Source: JAAGZL01 sp964628835 (GTDB lineage Bacteria; Pseudomonadota; Gammaproteobacteria; Chromatiales; Chromatiaceae). From it: 64,000 nt of DNA. The position numbers were made by a program, and so were the translations under genes. The DNA lies in the NCBI GenBank assembly GCA_964628835.1, contig CAZVME010000006.1, positions 1 through 64,000 on the forward strand. Direction: 5' to 3'. The notes under the pieces were generated by a model. The model was not told the DNA's origin and made no database searches. It saw nothing but the letters and a program-made list of their open reading frames with translations. Shown here piece by piece: positions 16,802 through 28,428 of the stretch; position 1 is the first letter of the stretch, and the number at the start of each line of letters is the position of its first letter.

Positions 16802-17842
16802 CTACCCCACCATCAGGTAGTCGTGGCCACGGCGATATCCCATCCCATGCAGCTGGGTGGCAATGTCGTCACGTGCTCCATGGTTTGCAACGTAGCCCAG
16901 GACGAATGGGGCGGAGTTCTCTTGAAGCCACTCCGGTGACACCACGGGCACGTTATTGAGTCTGTTGCCAATCTTGTTTGGGTCGATATCTATCCAGGCC
17001 TTTGGGGTCAAACCATGATCCAGCAGATGCTGGCAACGCTTCCTGGTCTTTCTTCCCGCGCCCCAGATGACAAAATTATTGCAATGTTTCAATAGCCTAG
17101 GCTCCCGGCTAAGATAGGATGCACGCAGGATATCAAATGCCTCACGACTGCAGCGCTCATCCACTCGGGAGGTGCGCTCCGGGTATTCTCGCCACTCCAG
17201 CAGCTCCTCTGGTAGCTTGGTCATCCGTAGCCCGGCATGGTGAATGCGCAGCCACAGATCATAGTCTTCCGGAAACAGGCCGTTACGGTAACCACTGAGT
17301 TGGATAATCGGATCACGCCGGAATATGACGCTGGGGTGTACCAACGGGGACTCGATATAGATCTCGTCTGCAATATCCCGTGGGGTTATGCAGCTGTTCT
17401 GCCAGCGCATGTATTCGCGAAACCCGGCCTGAATGATCTCTGGTGGGAATAGTGTTACGAAGGATCCCAGGACGGTGATGTTCGGGTTTTGCTGCATGTA
17501 ATCATATTGAAGTTGCAGGCGTTGTGGTGACATCCTGTCATCAGCGTCCATGCGTGCGATCAGTTGGGATGCACAGTGCTCCAGTCCGTAGTTGAGTGCA
17601 GGGACCAGGCCGGAGCCGGGGTTGTGCAGGATGTGTATTTTCGGATTGTTGCTAGCGTGTGTTTGTAGTATCGTCACCGAGGCGTCGTTGGAGTTGTCGT
17701 TGATAGCGATTAGCTCGTAGTCGCCAAAGGTCTGGCCCTGGATAGAGTGCAGACACTCTTCTATGGTGGATTCAGCGTTGCGAAACGGTAGCAGGATCGA
17801 TATGGCCGGAGCCAGGCGGTCACTCTCCAATGATGCGTTCAT
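16802..17842 (-). CDS. Family 2 glycosyltransferase
   Basis: 346-residue GT-A fold transferase. Nucleotide-sugar binding motifs are ISILLPFRNAESTIEECL, INDNSNDAS and the DxD-type ARMDADDRMSP; the acceptor region shows GLFPEDYDLWLRIHHAG. A C-terminal Rossmann-like segment (FVIWGAGRKTRKRCQHLLDHG) is typical of a subgroup of bacterial family 2 enzymes. It probably decorates a surface polysaccharide; the sugar cannot be read. A longer frame opens at 17890, but ATG 17842 (MNASLESD) fits the overlap with the small upstream gene. No other polysaccharide genes are adjacent. Confidence 0.85.
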   Translation of the reverse strand: MNASLESDRLAPAISILLPFRNAESTIEECLHSIQGQTFGDYELIAINDNSNDASVTILQTHASNNPKIHILHNPGSGLVPALNYGLEHCASQLIARMDADDRMSPQRLQLQYDYMQQNPNITVLGSFVTLFPPEIIQAGFREYMRWQNSCITPRDIADEIYIESPLVHPSVIFRRDPIIQLSGYRNGLFPEDYDLWLRIHHAGLRMTKLPEELLEWREYPERTSRVDERCSREAFDILRASYLSREPRLLKHCNNFVIWGAGRKTRKRCQHLLDHGLTPKAWIDIDPNKIGNRLNNVPVVSPEWLQENSAPFVLGYVANHGARDDIATQLHGMGYRRGHDYLMVG

Positions 17843-18035
17843 CACGGGGGGTGAGTAGCAACTTTTCTGCATTCGACTTGTTGGTGGCATGGATCATGCG
17901 GCAGATCATCTCTGACTCTGCTGGTTCAGTTTTTCGCAGTTCGTTGACTTTGACCTTCGCCTCGCGGTATTTCTCAAAGGCCTCAACGTGTTCCAGTTTG
18001 TTCTCTGGAGAGATTTTATAGACATAATATGGCAT
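17820..18035 (-). CDS. Conserved small hypothetical protein (MPYYVYKI family)
   Basis: 71-residue soluble protein starting MPYYVYKISPENKLEHVEAF, highly charged and mostly helical, ending RDERIIGE. Its stop overlaps the start of the glycosyltransferase by 23 bases, so the two are probably translationally coupled. I have no function for it. The strand-helix start and conserved look make it a real gene. Confidence 0.75.
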   Translation of the reverse strand: MPYYVYKISPENKLEHVEAFEKYREAKVKVNELRKTEPAESEMICRMIHATNKSNAEKLLLTPRDERIIGE

Positions 18036-18163
18036 CTGTTATGAAGTTCCTGCTGTGGTTGGTTTACAGAATGTGGCTGTTGTGTCCTGATAGTATTGTA
18101 TCGGCCTATTGTAGCTCGACTCCATGGATTAGTTAAACTGGCGGGTGGTTCTGAACGTTCTAA

Positions 18164-18517
18164 CTATTTTGGTGGCTTGTTGCAACAGGGTGGTGCTGGT
18201 GACTTGGCGTTGGTTCTGGCGTTGTCGTCCAGATACTCGTACCAGTTGCCCCTGACCCGGTGCCACCAGCCTTGGGCAGGAGGGAAACCGGTATCTTCCA
18301 GGGTCTCGGAGATGGCTCCGAAACTGGTAATGGTCGCATTATAGAGAACCCGTAGGCGTTTCCTGTCTAAACAAATTTCAGTTTGGATAACACCGGGCGC
18401 CGTTGCCAGCGCCTTCTCCACTGCCATTGCATCAGCAGGGTGGGATAAGGCGGGTAGTTTAATACCATGGCATGCCTCCCATGCCGTCTGTGGTTTTATG
18501 GATGCCCGGTGTTGCAT
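18164..18517 (-). CDS. HMA-like fold protein, last gene of putative copper operon
   Basis: 117-residue protein. Residues about 24-80 (HPADAMAVEKALATAPGVIQ, RLRVLYNATITSFGAISETL, EDTGF) follow the beta-alpha-beta-beta-alpha-beta order of heavy-metal-associated domains, but the usual CxxC metal site is absent. The C terminus ends PAPPCCNKPPK with a Cys pair. The ATG at 18517 comes just after the cytochrome stop (18522) and is preferred over an overlapping ATG at 18562. No signal peptide is apparent. A metal-related role is inferred from fold and neighbours only. Confidence 0.6.
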   Translation of the reverse strand: MQHRASIKPQTAWEACHGIKLPALSHPADAMAVEKALATAPGVIQTEICLDRKRLRVLYNATITSFGAISETLEDTGFPPAQGWWHRVRGNWYEYLDDNARTNAKSPAPPCCNKPPK

Positions 18518-18521
18518 TGCT

Positions 18522-18977
18522 CTATAGGGTCCGTAGAAAGTGAATGATTCTCCAGCGGTCATCTTGGGTTATGGCTGTCTTGAAGGCTGGCATGGCGGTC
18601 CTGAACTGCACCCCGCCATCACTGATAGTCCACATCAGGTAGTTGTCACGGGATAGCATGGGCATCCGAGCGAGTCTGGCAAGATTAGCGGGGCGGGGGG
18701 TTAGGGCGCGTGCGGCCACTCCGTCCCCCATTCCGCGTGGGCCGTGGCAACTGGCGCAGTAGGCCTGAAACAGTTGTGCTCCCCGCTGTTTGTTCTCTGC
18801 TGATGGTGGTAGAGGATTGCGCATATTGCTGTAAGGTGTCGGTATGCCTCCGGGACGCATGCCCTGATGATGGCGATAAGGGCTGTGGTCCATCATCATG
18901 CCCATTGCAGTAGCGCCGTCTGGCGCCAGCAGCAGAGGTAGGGTGGAAGCTAAAATAACTCCGGCTGTTCGGTTCAT
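18522..18977 (-). CDS. Monoheme periplasmic cytochrome c
   Basis: 151-residue class I cytochrome c. A signal peptide ends near ATA (about residue 24). A Met/His-rich stretch follows (MGMMMDHSPYRHHQGMRPGG), suggestive of copper binding. One heme site CASCH is seen in FQAYCASCHGPRGMGDG, with a Met ligand in FRTAMPAFKTAI and the final helix DDRWRIIHFLRTL. It lies 13 bases after the DUF4399 gene in the six-gene secreted operon. Confidence 0.87.
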   Translation of the reverse strand: MNRTAGVILASTLPLLLAPDGATAMGMMMDHSPYRHHQGMRPGGIPTPYSNMRNPLPPSAENKQRGAQLFQAYCASCHGPRGMGDGVAARALTPRPANLARLARMPMLSRDNYLMWTISDGGVQFRTAMPAFKTAITQDDRWRIIHFLRTL

Positions 18978-18990
18978 TATCTATACCTCA

Positions 18991-19428
18991 TTATTTGACG
19001 GTGATGCTGATTTTCTCCGATAAAAGTGGTGGGTTATGTGGTTCATGCCCTTCATCGGTCAGCAATATCTGGAGTGTGTGTTGGCCAGTTGGAAGTTCTA
19101 TCTTTGCCTCTGATTCACCCCTATCGTAGTGAATCACATGCGGATTATATGGAAGTGGCTGCTCCATATCAGGCAGCTTATCCATGTCCACCAGCAGGTG
19201 GTGATGACCAGCAACATGTTTGCGTTTGGCGCCATCGCCAGCGGTGGTAACGCCAAACCCCTGTATGCCAAATATCACCGTAAACTGACCGCTGATGCTT
19301 GCGCCATCTTTTGGATTTACAAAAAACACCCTGGCACCTTCCGGCGGTGAGTGTGCCGCGGCCGCAGCAGCTGTGAAAATCAATACCAGGATCAGGCTGA
19401 ATAGAGTTGTGGCTTTGGTATCAGGCAT
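18991..19428 (-). CDS. DUF4399 periplasmic protein
   Basis: 145-residue secreted protein: signal peptide (TTLFSLILVLIFTAAAAAAH), then a beta-sandwich DUF4399 domain with ARVFFVNPKDGASISGQFTV, a His cluster GHHHLLVDMDKLP and GQHTLQILLTDEGHEPH. The function is unknown; the histidines could bind metal. The ATG at 19428 lies four bases after the DUF411 stop and is preferred over an upstream overlapping start. Confidence 0.82.
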   Translation of the reverse strand: MPDTKATTLFSLILVLIFTAAAAAAHSPPEGARVFFVNPKDGASISGQFTVIFGIQGFGVTTAGDGAKRKHVAGHHHLLVDMDKLPDMEQPLPYNPHVIHYDRGESEAKIELPTGQHTLQILLTDEGHEPHNPPLLSEKISITVK

Positions 19429-19432
19429 ACGG

Positions 19433-19888
19433 TTACCTACTGGTGTAGATGGTTGTTCTACCTGTCTGATCAAAGGTTACAACGTCATAGGCGTCTTTTC
19501 TCGAGCCCTCCATTCCTGGTGAGCCCATGGGCATACCGGGGACGGCCAGGCCTTTGATTGCCGGTTTCTCCTTTAGCATTCTGGCCACCACGTCAGCCGG
19601 TACATGTCCTTCGATCACATAACCATCAACCACTGCCGTATGGCAGGATTGCAGACTGGGTGGTACGCCAATCTGCTGTTTTATGGGCTGCATATTGTGG
19701 CTATTGTGCTCTTGAACTCTGAAGCCGTTCGCCTTCATGTGGCTGATCCATTTGCCGCAACAGCCACAGGTGGGGCTTTTATAGACTACGATGTCGGCAG
19801 CTACCGACTGGTTCTGATGTAGCAGGATGGCGCCAATAAAAATGGCTGCCCCAGTTATGATCCAGGAAAATTGTTTGCTGTGTGTCAT
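19433..19888 (-). CDS. DUF411 (CopG-like) periplasmic copper-handling protein
   Basis: 151-residue secreted protein with an N-terminal signal/anchor and a DUF411 domain: IVVYKSPTCGCCGKWISHMK carries the CxCC motif, followed by QSCHTAVVDGYVIEGHVPAD and GLAVPGMPMGSPGME. DUF411 members, including CopG of copper-resistance systems, have a thioredoxin-like fold and bind copper through these Cys/His residues. It is the third gene of the operon and the best clue to its metal specificity. Confidence 0.85.
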   Translation of the reverse strand: MTHSKQFSWIITGAAIFIGAILLHQNQSVAADIVVYKSPTCGCCGKWISHMKANGFRVQEHNSHNMQPIKQQIGVPPSLQSCHTAVVDGYVIEGHVPADVVARMLKEKPAIKGLAVPGMPMGSPGMEGSRKDAYDVVTFDQTGRTTIYTSR

Positions 19889-19915
19889 CTGCTTCTCTCG
19901 TTTGATTAGTGTGAA

Positions 19916-20404
19916 TTAACCCTTGTTGGCGCGTCTTGCTGCCATAGAGTTGCGTTCGCTCCAGGTGTGGTAGATCTGGTCGGACCAGTGTGACTGCACC
20001 CACGCCAGGATGTCGTCGATCTGTTGTGGCTTTAGCTTGGAGCCGAACCCCGGCATGGTGCCACCCAGTGGCACACCTCCGTTTGTTACCGTCCTGCGCA
20101 ATATGGACAGTGGGTGATGCCAGGTGTGGGCAGTTCCGTTCAGTGGTGGTGGTGGCAGCTTTCCATTGGCGTCCAGCTTCTTCCAGTTGCTGGTTCCCGC
20201 TGCATCCGGTTTGTGGCATACAGCGCAGTTGGCCTGAAACAGGGTGTTTCCTCTGGTGACCTGGGACTGGCTGTACCAGCGCTGGCTCTGATCATAGACA
20301 GGTGTGGTTGCCAGCTCAGCGGCTGGTTTGCCACTGTCTCCACAACCGGCAAGCAATAGCGTTGCCATAGCGAGCAGAGTGCCAAGGGTAATAGTATTCT
20401 TCAT
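19916..20404 (-). CDS. Monoheme cytochrome c lipoprotein
   Basis: 162-residue protein with a lipobox (LLLAGC, Cys21), so probably anchored to a membrane facing the periplasm. The single heme site CAVCH lies in FQANCAVCHKPDAAGTSNWK, with a distal Met in GGTMPGFGSKLKPQQIDDIL. It lies 28 bases upstream of the DUF411 gene. It probably passes electrons to or from the copper site proteins; the direction is unknown. Confidence 0.87.
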   Translation of the reverse strand: MKNTITLGTLLAMATLLLAGCGDSGKPAAELATTPVYDQSQRWYSQSQVTRGNTLFQANCAVCHKPDAAGTSNWKKLDANGKLPPPPLNGTAHTWHHPLSILRRTVTNGGVPLGGTMPGFGSKLKPQQIDDILAWVQSHWSDQIYHTWSERNSMAARRANKG

Positions 20405-20418
20405 GTATGCTCCAACGG

Positions 20419-20445
20419 ATGTGTTGTTAGTTCACAACAACACAT
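20419..20445. other. Hairpin between the Cys-rich gene and the cytochrome lipoprotein gene
   Basis: ATGTGTTGTT and AACAACACAT form a perfect 10-base stem with a 7-base loop. It lies 15 bases upstream of the cytochrome lipoprotein start codon, inside the putative operon. It may attenuate or stabilise the transcript; no T-run is seen. Confidence 0.5.
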
Positions 20446-20544
20446 GGTTGACTCTATCTATTTGGAAAACAGCGTCAGGCTAAGGCTCCTGCCCTGTATC
20501 CGAACGGGTGTGAGACCAGTGGTCTCAGCACTGTTTGGTGGGGT

Positions 20545-20913
20545 TCAGGACCAGGGCGGTCGGATGGGGGGAGATGTATTCCAGTGCGGGGGAGTGGTAT
20601 CAAAAAAACGGCCGTGTGCTATAGCTGGGTGGTCAATGCCGAAGCTGTGGTCCGGTATCAATGCTGGTGCAACACTGCAGAATGAGCAGGAGTCGGTGCT
20701 ACAGCTGTTCGAGTCGCAGAGATCTGGCGTATTACAGTTCTGACAGTCAGGAGCCATATTAGACATGTCTGGCATCTGCTGGGTGTCAGGGGTGTGATTC
20801 ATCGGCCCCATGTCGCCGGACATTGCCATCTGAAACGGGGCAATAATCAGCAGCAGGGCCAGGATGATATGCAAACTACTTTTTGCGGATCTCTGCATGC
20901 GCTCAAGTCTCAC
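20545..20913 (-). CDS. Small secreted Met/Cys-rich protein, possible copper binding
   Basis: 122-residue protein. A hydrophobic signal (LHIILALLLIIAPFQMAMS) is followed by a Met-rich stretch (MGPMNHTPDTQQMPDMSNM), a cluster of seven Cys in CQNC, LCDSNSCSTDSCSFC, and a Pro-rich tail ending PPIRPPWS. The arrangement recalls small copper-responsive exported proteins, but I do not recognise a named family. It is first in the six-gene minus-strand operon, 140 bases upstream of the cytochrome lipoprotein gene. Confidence 0.65.
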   Translation of the reverse strand: MRLERMQRSAKSSLHIILALLLIIAPFQMAMSGDMGPMNHTPDTQQMPDMSNMAPDCQNCNTPDLCDSNSCSTDSCSFCSVAPALIPDHSFGIDHPAIAHGRFFDTTPPHWNTSPPIRPPWS

Positions 20914-21040
20914 ACGGATGTACCCTCAATAAAAGCCTTAATCTGTTCGTCTCGGATTATACAAAAAAGTTCCATTGCCCCAAGCTACAGGGATTAGATA
21001 TGGTCTACCACCCTAGCTCAAACCGGAGTGGGTTATAGGG

Positions 21041-21517
21041 TTAGAGAAACTCCCACTGGTCAAAGCAGGCGGCCTGGCCGCAGTAAGCGCCCTTCCGGTC
21101 CAGAAGATTCCATAGGGTGGAATTCTTGATTCGAAATCGTCTGCCGCTGGCTGATATGCGGATCCCTGAATAGTCTTTGCAGTAGCCCTGTGCGGCAACC
21201 TGTTGCAGTATGTCAGCCCGTTGCTGCCGATTTATGGCTTCGGCTGACTTGCGGGAAGGCAGGCGGGTAAAGTCGTCCCATTCAAACTCAAACAGCTCCA
21301 GGGCCAGTGCGTTGCCATAGTTGAATATGGGGTCACCCTCTATTCCATGAGATACCACCACGAATGGGGCGGTGAAGGCACCGCACGCAGTTTTAATACC
21401 GTTGTTGTCTGGGGTGAGCAGTTCTTGTCCGGTCCAGTGGTGATAGCTTTGCAGCATAATTGCCACGTGCTCGTGGTGAAAGCCATTTGCCGGGCCTGGC
21501 ATCCCTTGCATCTCCAT
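21041..21517 (-). CDS. MEKHLA-domain protein
   Basis: 158-residue cytoplasmic protein matching the MEKHLA domain (PAS-related fold): LQSYHHWTGQELL, APFVVVSHGIEGDPIFNYGN, LFEFEWDDFTRLPSRKSAE, DYSGIRISASGRRFRIKN and a C-terminal GQAACFDQWEFL. The domain may sense small molecules; no reaction is established. Its ATG is two bases after the nfo stop, so it is cotranscribed with the repair gene. Confidence 0.85.
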   Translation of the reverse strand: MEMQGMPGPANGFHHEHVAIMLQSYHHWTGQELLTPDNNGIKTACGAFTAPFVVVSHGIEGDPIFNYGNALALELFEFEWDDFTRLPSRKSAEAINRQQRADILQQVAAQGYCKDYSGIRISASGRRFRIKNSTLWNLLDRKGAYCGQAACFDQWEFL

Positions 21518-21519
21518 GG

Positions 21520-22362
21520 CTATTTTTGCAGGGCGTATAGCTGCTCAATCTCCTGCGCCCAGATGTCGCTGTCTACGGTCTCCAGGACCATGGGGATCTC
21601 GTCAAAACGGTCGTCATTCATGATGTAGCTGAACAGGTCCCATCCTATCTTGCCCTGGCCCAGGCTCTCATGTCGGTCTACGCGTGATCCCAGATCTGGC
21701 TTGGAGTCATTCAGATGCATCCCGCGCAGGTAGTTGAAACCTACAATGGAATCAAACTCTGAGAAGGTGGTGTCGCAGTCAGCATGGGTGCGTAGATCAT
21801 AGCCTGAGGTAAAGGTGTGGCAGGTGTCGAGACAGACGCCGATGCGGGATTTGTCCTCCACGCCGTCGATGATGCTGGCGAGATGTTCAAATCTGTAGCC
21901 CAGGTTAGAACCCTGTCCGGCGGTGTTCTCAATAACAGCTATTACATCCTGGGTCTGTTCCAGCGCCCAGTTGAGTGATTCCGCCACCAGTGACAGGCTC
22001 TGCTCCTCTGGGATCTGGCGTAGGTGACTACCCGGATGGAAGTTCAGTAGCTTTAGACCCAGCTGCTCACAGCGCTGCATCTCATCTAGAAAGGCGTGGC
22101 GTGATTTTTCCAGCCGTTCCGGTTCAGGGTGGCCCAGATTGATCAGATAGCCGTCGTGGGGCAGCACATGCTCGGCTGCTATACCAATTTGGCTAAGGTT
22201 GCTTTTAAACTTCTGGATGTTGTTTTCGCTGTATGGCTTTGCCTGCCACTGACGCTGGTTCTTGGTGAACATGGCAAAGGCTCTGGCGCCTATGCTCTCG
22301 GCATTGAGCGGAGCGTTTTCCACCCCGCCGCTAATACTGACATGGGCTCCAATACGTTTCAT
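21520..22362 (-). CDS. nfo: Deoxyribonuclease IV (endonuclease IV, AP endonuclease)
   Basis: 280-residue zinc-dependent AP endonuclease cutting 5' to abasic sites. The Zn-binding TIM-barrel motifs are [75 protein letters not shown] and LETVD. Length and motif order are normal. The second Met (MKRIGAHV, 22362) matches the family start better than MYM at 22368. Confidence 0.95.
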   Translation of the reverse strand: MKRIGAHVSISGGVENAPLNAESIGARAFAMFTKNQRQWQAKPYSENNIQKFKSNLSQIGIAAEHVLPHDGYLINLGHPEPERLEKSRHAFLDEMQRCEQLGLKLLNFHPGSHLRQIPEEQSLSLVAESLNWALEQTQDVIAVIENTAGQGSNLGYRFEHLASIIDGVEDKSRIGVCLDTCHTFTSGYDLRTHADCDTTFSEFDSIVGFNYLRGMHLNDSKPDLGSRVDRHESLGQGKIGWDLFSYIMNDDRFDEIPMVLETVDSDIWAQEIEQLYALQK

Positions 22363-22437
22363 ATACAACTCAATTAATGGTGGTTGAACAGGTATTACTG
22401 ATGGTACTGCAGGGAGGGGTGAAGGGCTAGAGTTGGG

Positions 22438-23337
22438 TTATCCCCAGGTGCGGAAACGCCCGGTATCCACGTGAATAAAGTTGGCTTGTGGGTAGTAACC
22501 TACGCCACCGGCACGCATGGAGAGGGCGGCTTTACGCAGGTTTGACAGGTCGGTGCCAGGGAGCCTGATATCAATGGCGCGTCCGCGCATGTGTAGGCTT
22601 CTTTTGGCGACGCCTCCACTACGTGAGCTAAGCATCCGGTTGGTCTTGGGAGAGCGGTATCCAGAGATGATATGAAACTCTTTGCGGCTGCCGATTCTTA
22701 GTTGCAGATCATGCAGAATATCCATTAGGCCTGCATCTATGCGGTGCTTGTCACCAGTGCGGTGGTCGCGCAGGAAGTGGGCCATGTCACGCATGGTTTC
22801 AGGTATATACTTGCCGTCTTCCCAGTAGGTGGCCCGGATCTTTTCACCGGTGTGAAGGTTTCTCAGCTGTATCTTTCTCTCACCCCTGGAGGCAAGTATG
22901 CGCTTCCTGGAGTAGCTCTTTTTCTTTTTGGCTATGACCTTCTTGGATTTGGTGCGCTGGGCAATTTTGGTCTTGATTCTGCTCTTGGTCTTCTTGACTA
23001 TTCTGCGAACCTTGGATGCTGGCCTGGTATTGCTGAGGATCTCAGGTTCGAATACCCCTGTCAGTTGTTCGGAAAGATCTAGGATTTCTGGTTCGAATAC
23101 TCCCGCCAGTGGCTCCGTATATTCAACCATTTCCGGGACAACGATTTCGTTGGCGATGGTGGGCATGGCTTCGATGAAATCCAGACCAACTAGTTCATCT
23201 TTAATGATATTCTCGCTGAACATCAAGGCCTTGGGTAACAGGGCTGCTGCTACGCCGGTGGAGCAGGCGACAAAACGCCTCCGTGAGGTGTCGACGGCGG
23301 CGTCGCAGAACATGAGATTTTTTTGCTTGATAAACAC
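22438..23337 (-). CDS. DUF882/YcbK-like murein peptidase with Tat signal
   Basis: 299-residue exported protein. An N-terminal twin-arginine type signal (TSRRRFVACSTGVAAALLP) is followed by a spacer and a very Lys/Arg-rich stretch (residues about 105-150) likely to interact with DNA, wall polymers or membrane. The C-terminal YcbK/M15-like peptidase domain shows FHIISGYRSPKTNRML, GGVAKRSLHMRGRAIDIRLP and NFIHVDTGRFRTWG; the His/Asp residues fit a Zn site. The neighbour is an L,D-transpeptidase, the same pair as E. coli ycbB-ycbK. The charged linker is longer than in typical YcbK. Confidence 0.85.
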   Translation of the reverse strand: MFIKQKNLMFCDAAVDTSRRRFVACSTGVAAALLPKALMFSENIIKDELVGLDFIEAMPTIANEIVVPEMVEYTEPLAGVFEPEILDLSEQLTGVFEPEILSNTRPASKVRRIVKKTKSRIKTKIAQRTKSKKVIAKKKKSYSRKRILASRGERKIQLRNLHTGEKIRATYWEDGKYIPETMRDMAHFLRDHRTGDKHRIDAGLMDILHDLQLRIGSRKEFHIISGYRSPKTNRMLSSRSGGVAKRSLHMRGRAIDIRLPGTDLSNLRKAALSMRAGGVGYYPQANFIHVDTGRFRTWG

Positions 23338-23481
23338 TGCGTTTTATTTAGTAAAAGCTCTCTCCAGCGAAAAAACTGGTGATGTAATTTACCTTAAATC
23401 AGTATTTTAAGCAAAATAGTTACAAGGTCAAGCAATAAATTGGTCTAACTCTATTGTTTTACTGAATATTTTACTAGGTTA

Positions 23482-25185
23482 TTAGCCTGCCGCCCCAGAA
23501 CCAGCCAGGCTCCTGCTCATCTTATGGTCGCGCTTATATATGTCAGGTCGGAACTGTACAACACCGTTTTTATCCACCCATGCGGTCATATAAATGAGAT
23601 ATACAGGCACATTCTTATTTAGATCATGCTCTATGGTCTCTTCAGTTTCTATCAGTTCCACTACCTTGCTGGCTGACTCTGGTGTTGGGTTGTAGCCGTC
23701 GCCCAATAGCATGGCAGCAAGCTGTTCCGGTTTCTCCAGGCGGATACAGCCGGAGCTGAAGGCGCGAACCCGTTTATTGAACAGGGGGCGATAGGGTGTG
23801 TCGTGCAGGAAGATTCCATGTTTGTTGATGCTCTGGAACTTGATTCTTCCCAGGCTGTTGTGTGGACCTGGAGTCTGACGCAGCATGTAGGGGAAGTACT
23901 CTTCATCAAACTGATACCAGTCAATATCATACGGGTTATATTTGGCGCTGCCCTGGTCCCGCATGAAGACTTCAATGTTTTGACTGTCGAAAAAGTTAGG
24001 ATCCCTCTGTTGCTGCGGCAGCAGGTCTTTTACCGCTATGCTCTGTGGGGCTGTCCAGGTAGGGTTGAATACTACCTGGGTGATTGAGCTCATGAAAGAG
24101 GGGCTGGAGCGGTCCTTACGTCCGATAATGGTGCGCATTTTTAACATGGACTGCTCGTTCTTGATGAACTGCATCTCAAACCCTGGGACGTTAACCAGGA
24201 TGTACTGTGCGCCCAGGGATCTCGGCATCCAGCGCCAGCGTTCCATGCTGGTTACGATTTGACGAATACGCTCCCTGGCACTGGTGTTCATGGCCTTTTT
24301 GGTGCCAGGACCTATTGCTCCGTCCATATCCAGCCCATGACGTTTCTGGAAGCTCTCCACTGCTACCCGTAGCTGATTATCATAGACTTGGTCGTTACTG
24401 CCATAGACTTTCAGGCCGCCATTCAGCTCACCGGCCAGACGTCTCCTGACCAACGGGATATGGGGGTGGGTGGTTCCTGGCATTAGGGTGCGCCCCGGTG
24501 GGATCTGTGGCCAGGATCGGTTGTCGGCAATCTCTCGGTATTTGTCTAGGGCGGTGCGTAACAGTTTGTACGCGTTGTGCTGTGGCGGAAGATTGGAGAT
24601 GGTATCTTTAAGATTGTTGTGTTTGAGGACCGTCTCAAGGGTTGTTATCGGATTAAATTTAACTGGAGTTATGTGCCACTCTTCATCGGCAGTGCGTGGG
24701 TCGAGGCGACCGGAGTGGACATCCTTGCTGTATTTGAAGAAGGCGTTGGTTAGTGCAATGTCAAATTTAGCCATCTTTTCATCATCCAGCTGATGGCAGT
24801 TGTTGACATTTGGGGTTATCTCATAATCATCCGGGTTTAGCCCCTCCTGAAATGACATTTCCAGATAACCCAGTAACAGATCCACGCTATAGCCGTGGTC
24901 GTCTGAACGGCACCAGGCCGGGCTGAAGCCGCGTGCCCGATAGAATTTACGTAGTTGCGCCCAGTCAAACTTCCGGGAACTCTGGGCCATGTACTTCTTG
25001 TTGTCGAACACTGCCTTGATCTGGGAACCAAGGGGACTATATGAGTAGAAGTCCTCTTCGAGGTTGGAAAACCCCACGGCTTGCAGGTTTGTGGCGGGTA
25101 TTAGTAGCGCCAGACACAGTAAAATTTTGACTCTTATGCTGCTCGCATCAGCAGGCTGAGTTGGTTTAGTGCGAAAATACATTGG
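23482..25185 (-). CDS. L,D-transpeptidase, YcbB/LdtD type
   Basis: 567-residue periplasmic enzyme that makes 3-3 peptidoglycan cross-links. Signal peptide (VKILLCLALLIPATNLQA), N-terminal scaffold (RGFSPAWCRSDDHGYSVDLL), peptidoglycan-binding helices (DNQLRVAVESFQKRHGLDMD) and a YkuD catalytic domain: NVPGFEMQF, NKHGIFLHDTPYRPLF (His) and AFSSGCIRLEKPEQLA (nucleophile Cys). ATG 25185 (MYFRTKPT) gives a sensible signal peptide; an upstream start at 25248 does not. It is upstream of the YcbK-like gene on the same strand. Confidence 0.92.
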   Translation of the reverse strand, partial: PMYFRTKPTQPADASSIRVKILLCLALLIPATNLQAVGFSNLEEDFYSYSPLGSQIKAVFDNKKYMAQSSRKFDWAQLRKFYRARGFSPAWCRSDDHGYSVDLLLGYLEMSFQEGLNPDDYEITPNVNNCHQLDDEKMAKFDIALTNAFFKYSKDVHSGRLDPRTADEEWHITPVKFNPITTLETVLKHNNLKDTISNLPPQHNAYKLLRTALDKYREIADNRSWPQIPPGRTLMPGTTHPHIPLVRRRLAGELNGGLKVYGSNDQVYDNQLRVAVESFQKRHGLDMDGAIGPGTKKAMNTSARERIRQIVTSMERWRWMPRSLGAQYILVNVPGFEMQFIKNEQSMLKMRTIIGRKDRSSPSFMSSITQVVFNPTWTAPQSIAVKDLLPQQQRDPNFFDSQNIEVFMRDQGSAKYNPYDIDWYQFDEEYFPYMLRQTPGPHNSLGRIKFQSINKHGIFLHDTPYRPLFNKRVRAFSSGCIRLEKPEQLAAMLLGDGYNPTPESASKVVELIETEETIEHDLNKNVPVYLIYMTAWVDKNGVVQFRPDIYKRDHKMSRSLAGSGAAG

Positions 25186-25295
25186 TACAGTGTCCTTGGG
25201 TGTCTGGTATGTGTGACTCAGGAAGAAATCAGGAGGCGCTTCCTGCACTTACATGATTTCATTGATGTTTTACAGATTGCCTGCTGTGCCATATC

Positions 25296-28124
<2,829 letters not shown>

Positions 28125-28428
28125 AGGTCGCTACAGGGTGATGTCTTTATGTTATGTGGTTTATGCTGAAGGTGACAGTATAGGCGTTATCCGCCGTAAC
28201 CAGATGTAATTCCTACGAAATAGACGCTGGAAACCTACATGTCGTCGAGTTGACGCTGGAGGCAAAAAGTACCGTTCAGACACGAAACGAAACATTATAT
28301 CCTTACAGGAGAAATAATATAAGATCGGATGTCAGGTAGAGGTCTGAGTTGGCCAGTTTTTCTCATACCAAGAAACAACTTGCAACAATAACTGGATAAT
28401 TTGCGTTGATTTTTTTACTCTTACTCAT

